10,734 nt of DNA from an uncultured bacterium. GTDB taxonomy: Bacteria; Actinomycetota; Coriobacteriia; Coriobacteriales; Coriobacteriaceae. Positions within the stretch are counted from its first letter, which is position 1. Every line of letters begins with the position of its first letter. The notes beneath the pieces are model-generated. The model did no database searches. It was not told the DNA's origin and saw only the letters and a program-made list of their open reading frames with translations. Positions 7,740-10,734 of this stretch are shown here, piece after piece. Both the position numbers and the translations under genes were made by a program. The stretch lies in assembly GCA_905215275.1 (NCBI GenBank), contig CAJMPE010000057.1, forward strand, positions 1-10,734, in the 5' to 3' direction.

Positions 7740-8033
7740 ATGAAGGCTTATGAACTGCTGTTCTTTGTTGACCCGTCGCTCGACCCCGAGACTCGTCTCG
7801 CTGTTATGAAGCGTATCGATACCACGATCGCTGAGGGCGCTGGCAAGGTCGACTCCGTTGACGAGTGGGGCAAGCGCAAGCTCGCCTACGAGATCAACGA
7901 CCTCACCGATGGTGACTACACCCTCATCAACTTCCACGCAGATCCTACCCAGATCGCCGAGCTTGATCGCGTCCTGCGCATCACCGACGCTGTGGTCCGC
8001 CACATGATCGTCCGTCGCGACGACCAGGAGTAA
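7740..8033 (+). CDS. rpsF: Small ribosomal subunit protein S6
   Basis: A 97-residue S6 protein, which pairs with S18 on the platform of the 30S subunit. The N-terminal strand MKAYELLFFVDPSL, the central WGKRKLAYEIN block (near 47-57) and the C-terminal strand with RVLRITDAVVRHMIVR are all typical of S6; length is usual. The ATG at 7740 follows AGGAGGTG (7727-7734) with ideal spacing; an in-frame TTG at 7719 would overlap that ribosome site and is rejected. First gene of rpsF-ssb-rpsR-rplI. A hairpin immediately upstream may mediate autoregulation. Confidence 0.97.
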   Translation: MKAYELLFFVDPSLDPETRLAVMKRIDTTIAEGAGKVDSVDEWGKRKLAYEINDLTDGDYTLINFHADPTQIAELDRVLRITDAVVRHMIVRRDDQE

Positions 8034-8081
8034 GACTGTCGTTTTGGACTGGGCTTGTGCCCCAAGAGGAAGTAGTGAGTT

Positions 8082-8534
8082 ATGAGCATCAATCGAGTGA
8101 ACATCACCGGCAACCTCACCCGCGATCCCGAGCTGCGCGCCACCGCCGGCGGAACCCAGGTTCTGTCCTTTGGCGTTGCCGTGAACGATCGTCGCCGCAA
8201 CGCGCAGACTGGCGAGTGGGAGGACTATCCCAACTTTGTCGACTGCACCATGTTCGGCACCCGCGCCGAGGCCGTGAGCCGTTTCCTGGCAAAGGGAAAC
8301 AAGGTCGCGATCGAGGGCAAGCTGCGCTACAGCTCTTGGGAGCGCGACGGCCAGCGCCGGAGCAAGCTTGAGGTCATCGTCGATGAGATCGAGTTTATGA
8401 GCTCCCGTGGTGGCCAGGGTGGCTACGATCAGGGCGGTTACGCCCCCGCAGCTCCCGCGCCCGCAGCACGTCCTGCCGCGCCGGTGGCTACGCCGCCCGC
8501 GGTCGACGTCTACGATGAGGACATCCCGTTCTAA
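8082..8534 (+). CDS. ssb: Single-stranded DNA-binding protein
   Basis: A 150-residue SSB that coats single-stranded DNA as a tetramer in replication, repair and recombination. The OB-fold spans about residues 1-108, beginning MSINRVNITGNLTRDPELR and including the conserved aromatic segments NFVDCTMFGTRAE and YSSWERDGQRRS. A flexible Gly/Gln/Ala/Pro-rich linker (about 110-140) leads to the acidic tip DEDIPF, a variant of the DDDIPF tip that recruits partner proteins. A ribosome site AGAGGAAG (8065-8072) lies nine bases before the ATG, 48 bases after rpsF. Placement between rpsF and rpsR is the classical arrangement and couples ssb expression to ribosomal protein synthesis. The Ala/Pro linker is typical of high-GC actinobacteria. 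Confidence 0.97.
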   Translation: MSINRVNITGNLTRDPELRATAGGTQVLSFGVAVNDRRRNAQTGEWEDYPNFVDCTMFGTRAEAVSRFLAKGNKVAIEGKLRYSSWERDGQRRSKLEVIVDEIEFMSSRGGQGGYDQGGYAPAAPAPAARPAAPVATPPAVDVYDEDIPF

Positions 8535-8561
8535 GGGTTGTTCACCTATTTTTGAGTGAGA

Positions 8562-8587
8562 GGCGGCTTCGGTTCGCCGAAGTTGCC
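8562..8587 (+). promoter_or_regulatory. UUCG-capped hairpin between ssb and rpsR
   Basis: An 11-bp stem (8562-8572 with 8577-8587, two adjacent G-U pairs) is capped by a TTCG tetraloop inside a C-G-rich context, a very stable RNA hairpin. It has no T-tract, so it is not a standard terminator. It ends four bases before the rpsR ribosome-site region (GAAAGG, 8592-8597). It could protect or cleave the transcript, or tune rpsR translation; this is inference. Confidence 0.6.
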
Positions 8588-8606
8588 AAATGAAAGGTAT
8601 TTTGAC

Positions 8607-8873
8607 ATGGCTAATGATTTTTCTGCACGTCAGCCGCGTCGTAAGTACTGCCAGTTCTGCAAGGAGAACACTGAGTTCATCGACTATAAGGACACTCAGC
8701 TTCTCCGTAAGTACATGACCGACCGTGGCAAGATCAAGCCCCGTCGCGTCACTGGCGCTTGCACGCAGCATCAGCATGACATCGCCAACGCCATCAAGCG
8801 CGCCCGCGAGATGGCTCTCCTGCCGTACACCGTCCCCGTGGTTTCCTCTCGTGGCAACCGCGACCGCGGCTAA
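8607..8873 (+). CDS. rpsR: Small ribosomal subunit protein S18, zinc-ribbon (C+) form
   Basis: An 88-residue S18, partner of S6 on the 30S platform. The core DYKDTQLLRKYMTDRGKIKPRRVTG is diagnostic (about residues 26-50). Cys15 and Cys18 (CQFC), with Cys52 and His55, make the zinc-binding set of the C+ form; many bacteria also carry a C- paralogue elsewhere for zinc starvation. The ATG at 8607 follows GAAAGG with nine bases spacing; an in-frame ATG at 8556 would add 17 unrelated residues encoded by the hairpin and is rejected. It lies 72 bases after ssb and 15 bases before rplI, in the same operon. The C-terminus ends in a basic GNRDRG tail. Confidence 0.96.
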   Translation: MANDFSARQPRRKYCQFCKENTEFIDYKDTQLLRKYMTDRGKIKPRRVTGACTQHQHDIANAIKRAREMALLPYTVPVVSSRGNRDRG

Positions 8874-8888
8874 GAAGGGAGACGCATC

Positions 8889-9428
8889 ATGAAGGTTATT
8901 CTTCTCGATGAGATCAAGGGCAAGGGCGGCGAGGGTGACGTCGTAGAGGTCGCTCAGGGTTACGCTGAGAACTTCCTGTTCCCCAAGAAGCTCGCTGTTG
9001 CCGCCACCAAGGGCAACCTCAAGCAGCTTGACGAGCGTCGCAACAACATCGCCAAGCGCGAGGCCGTCCGTCTGGCTACCGCCAACGAGACCAAGGCTGC
9101 CTTCGAGGGCAAGACGGTTACCGTTGACGTCAAGGTCGGCGACGAGGGCATCCTCTTTGGCTCCGTTACCGCCGCTATGATCGCTGACGCCATCAAGGCT
9201 CAGCTCGGTATGGACATCGACCGCAAGCGCGTCGAGCTCGGTAAGCCCATCAAGGTTGCCGGTGCCCACACCGTTGCCATCTCGCTGTACCGCGAGATCA
9301 AGGCCGAGGTTGTCGTTCTCGTCGGCGTTACCGCTGAGGAGCTCGCTGCCGAGGCTGAGGTCGAGGAGGCCGCTGAGGTCGCCGAGGCCGAGACCGCCGA
9401 GGTCGAGACTGAGGCTGCTGCCGAGTAG
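8889..9428 (+). CDS. rplI: Large ribosomal subunit protein L9 with acidic C-terminal tail
   Basis: A 179-residue L9, which binds 23S rRNA at the base of the L1 stalk and helps maintain reading frame. The N-terminal domain (1-50) has the conserved MKVILLDEIKGKGGEGDVV and GYAENFLFPKKLA. A long connecting helix (about 41-75) leads to the C-terminal domain (about 80-149) ending with ISLYREIKAEVVV. L9 is usually near 148-150 residues; here about 30 more form an Ala/Glu/Val low-complexity, strongly acidic tail encoded by repeated GAG/GCC/GTC codons. The ribosome site AGAAGGGA is well placed before the ATG at 8889. Last gene of the operon, followed by a strong terminator. Confidence 0.97.
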   Translation: MKVILLDEIKGKGGEGDVVEVAQGYAENFLFPKKLAVAATKGNLKQLDERRNNIAKREAVRLATANETKAAFEGKTVTVDVKVGDEGILFGSVTAAMIADAIKAQLGMDIDRKRVELGKPIKVAGAHTVAISLYREIKAEVVVLVGVTAEELAAEAEVEEAAEVAEAETAEVETEAAAE

Positions 9429-9460
9429 CATTTGCTGCAACGCAACAATCTTGTTCTAAG

Positions 9461-9497
9461 AAGGGCGCTCTGGGAGACCAGGGCGCCCTTTTGTTTT
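9461..9497 (+). terminator. Intrinsic terminator of the rpsF-ssb-rpsR-rplI operon
   Basis: A 13-bp stem (9461-9473 with 9478-9490, one G-U) with a GAGA loop is followed by TTTTGTTTT. It begins 32 bases after the rplI stop and separates the ribosomal operon from dnaB. Confidence 0.93.
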
Positions 9498-9610
9498 CTA
9501 CGCTCAGCGAGCGCCATGGCAGGCGTTGTGGTGAAGTCCCAAATGCGGGACCGTTCATCCGTTTCGTTCGGTGATGATTGACGGCGCGCGGCCCGTTTTG
9601 GGACTGTGGC

Positions 9611-9619
9611 TGATACTAT
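9611..9619 (+). promoter_or_regulatory. Extended -10 promoter of dnaB (candidate)
   Basis: TGATACTAT fits the extended -10 form TGnTAnnnT. No good -35 stands at the right distance, which extended -10 promoters tolerate. The start of transcription would be near 9626, about 27 bases before the dnaB ATG. The preceding terminator makes a separate promoter here likely. Confidence 0.5.
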
Positions 9620-9652
9620 GGATGCTCGCAAGCGATATGAATGAGGATGCTC

Positions 9653-10734
9653 ATGGCATATGACGAAAGGGAGACGGGGCTGACGGTCGAGGACCGTGGC
9701 TCCAAGTTGGGTCTCCCTCAAAACCAAGATGCAGAGGCTAATGTACTGGCCGCCATGCTGCTGTCGCCCGAGGTGGTCGAGGAGGCCCAGGTCGAGCTGC
9801 AGCCCGATGACTTCTACCGGCCCATTCATAAGACCATCTACACCGCGATGGTCGATATGTACAACAGCCGCATTCCCATCGACTCTATCTCGCTGATCGA
9901 TTACCTGCGCAGCATCAACAAGCTTGATGCCGTGGGCGGCGAGGCCTACATTTTGGAGCTGATGGGTCAGACCCTGTCGCTCGTGAACTGGCAGCATCAT
10001 GCCGCCATCGTCCGTCGCGACTCGATGCTGCGCGAGCTGATCGGTGCCACCAACGAGATCAACGCGCTGGCCTATAACGCCCCTACCGACACCAAAGAGG
10101 TCGTGGAGCTGGCCGAGAGCAAGCTGCTCAAGGTCACGGCGCGCGAGGTCAAGTCGAGCTATAAGACACTGACCGAGTTTATGGTCGAGGCCTATAACGA
10201 GGCCGAGGAAGTGTGTAAGGCCGGTGGACAGGCCGCGGGCGTGCCCACCGGATTCCCGTCACTCGACCGCATGCTTATGGGTTTCCGCGAGGGCCAGCTC
10301 ATCATTATCGGCGCCCGCCCTGCCGTGGGTAAGACGTCGTTCGCTCTGAACCTGGCGCTGAATGCCGCCGCTGCGGGCTATACCGTCGGCTTCTTTTCGC
10401 TGGAGATGTCGGGCAAGGAAATTGCCCAGCGCCTGATTTGCGCCTACGCCATGATCTCAATCAGCGACTTCCGTACGGGCCGCATTAGCCCCGAGCAGTG
10501 GGCCAATATCAACGAGGCCACGCAGACCTTGTCCAAGCTCGATATTCTGATTGACGATACGCCCGGCACCACAGTGACTGAGATTCGCGCCAAGAGCCGC
10601 CGCATGCTCCATAACAAGGAGAAGGCAATCATCATTTTGGACTACCTGCAGCTGGTGAGTCCTCCACCGGGACGCCGCTCCGAGAGCCGTACCGTCGAGG
10701 TTTCGGAGATGTCGCGTGGTTTAAAGATCATGGC
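9653..10734 (+). CDS. dnaB: Replicative DNA helicase DnaB (3' end outside the window)
   Basis: The first 360 codons of the hexameric replicative helicase, which unwinds DNA at the fork and recruits primase; a full protein is about 450-470 residues. After a non-conserved leader of about 20 residues comes the N-terminal domain starting LPQNQDAEANVLAAMLLS (21-38), then the linker helix and the RecA-like ATPase domain (from about 185, GVPTGFPSLDRMLMG). Visible motifs are Walker A GARPAVGKT (220-228), the catalytic Glu251 in FFSLEMS, and Walker B IIILD with Asp330. The reading frame runs off the right edge intact. The ATG at 9653 follows AGGA (9644-9647) with five bases spacing; in-frame ATGs at 9641 and 9647 are less well served, and a stop at 9638 limits any earlier start. 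No intein is seen before the cut, including in the Walker A region where inteins sometimes insert. Confidence 0.97.
   Translation, partial: MAYDERETGLTVEDRGSKLGLPQNQDAEANVLAAMLLSPEVVEEAQVELQPDDFYRPIHKTIYTAMVDMYNSRIPIDSISLIDYLRSINKLDAVGGEAYILELMGQTLSLVNWQHHAAIVRRDSMLRELIGATNEINALAYNAPTDTKEVVELAESKLLKVTAREVKSSYKTLTEFMVEAYNEAEEVCKAGGQAAGVPTGFPSLDRMLMGFREGQLIIIGARPAVGKTSFALNLALNAAAAGYTVGFFSLEMSGKEIAQRLICAYAMISISDFRTGRISPEQWANINEATQTLSKLDILIDDTPGTTVTEIRAKSRRMLHNKEKAIIILDYLQLVSPPPGRRSESRTVEVSEMSRGLKIM

Noticed and set aside
7668..9440. Minus-strand open frame of 590 codons across the rpsF-ssb-rpsR-rplI operon
   Set aside because: Antisense shadow of four well-established genes; low-complexity Leu/Gly/Asp/Val composition and no supporting motif.

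Overview
The window is a GC-rich (roughly 60%) bacterial chromosome segment from an actinobacterium of the Coriobacteriia. Collinsella or a close relative is the best guess, based on gene order, codon use (heavy GCC/GAC/GAG/CTG) and protein style. That placement is recognition from memory, not a database result. Most of the window is core housekeeping DNA: about 11 complete genes, one gene cut by the right edge, and two tRNA genes.

Layout. Positions 1-1527 hold the tail of an upstream terminator and three closely spaced plus-strand genes: a bifunctional-nuclease (DUF151) family protein, a small two-helix membrane protein, and an acidic protein of unknown function. The GTPase gene typA/bipA follows at 1645-3483 and ends at a strong hairpin terminator. 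Positions 3546-6771 are read on the minus strand: an exported bactofilin-like membrane protein (3612-4757), a TRIC/UPF0126 membrane protein (4864-5553, probable TTG start), and an AbiEi-like/DUF559 protein with a PD-(D/E)XK nuclease domain (5764-6771). Two minus-strand tRNA-Ser genes follow, anticodons CGA (7016-7106) and GGA (7155-7245), each with its own intrinsic terminator and with one clear promoter upstream of the pair. A 494-base divergent intergenic region leads into the classical rpsF-ssb-rpsR-rplI operon (7740-9428), a strong terminator, and the 5' two-thirds or more of the replicative helicase gene dnaB.

How they work together. typA, rpsF, rpsR, rplI and the tRNAs serve translation; ssb and dnaB serve replication. 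The rpsF-ssb-rpsR-rplI-dnaB order is widely conserved in bacteria and links the two processes. The minus-strand block between typA and the tRNAs is the accessory part.

The most notable non-gene structure is a 67-base palindromic repeat present twice in direct orientation (5669-5735 and 6878-6944, 61 of 67 identical) that exactly brackets the nuclease-domain gene. Other structure worth a look: a UUCG-capped hairpin between ssb and rpsR, a hairpin just before rpsF where S6:S18 autoregulation would act, and a 12-bp perfect inverted repeat after the bactofilin-like gene. I see no convincing new multi-gene system, no CRISPR array and no recombinase or transposase gene.
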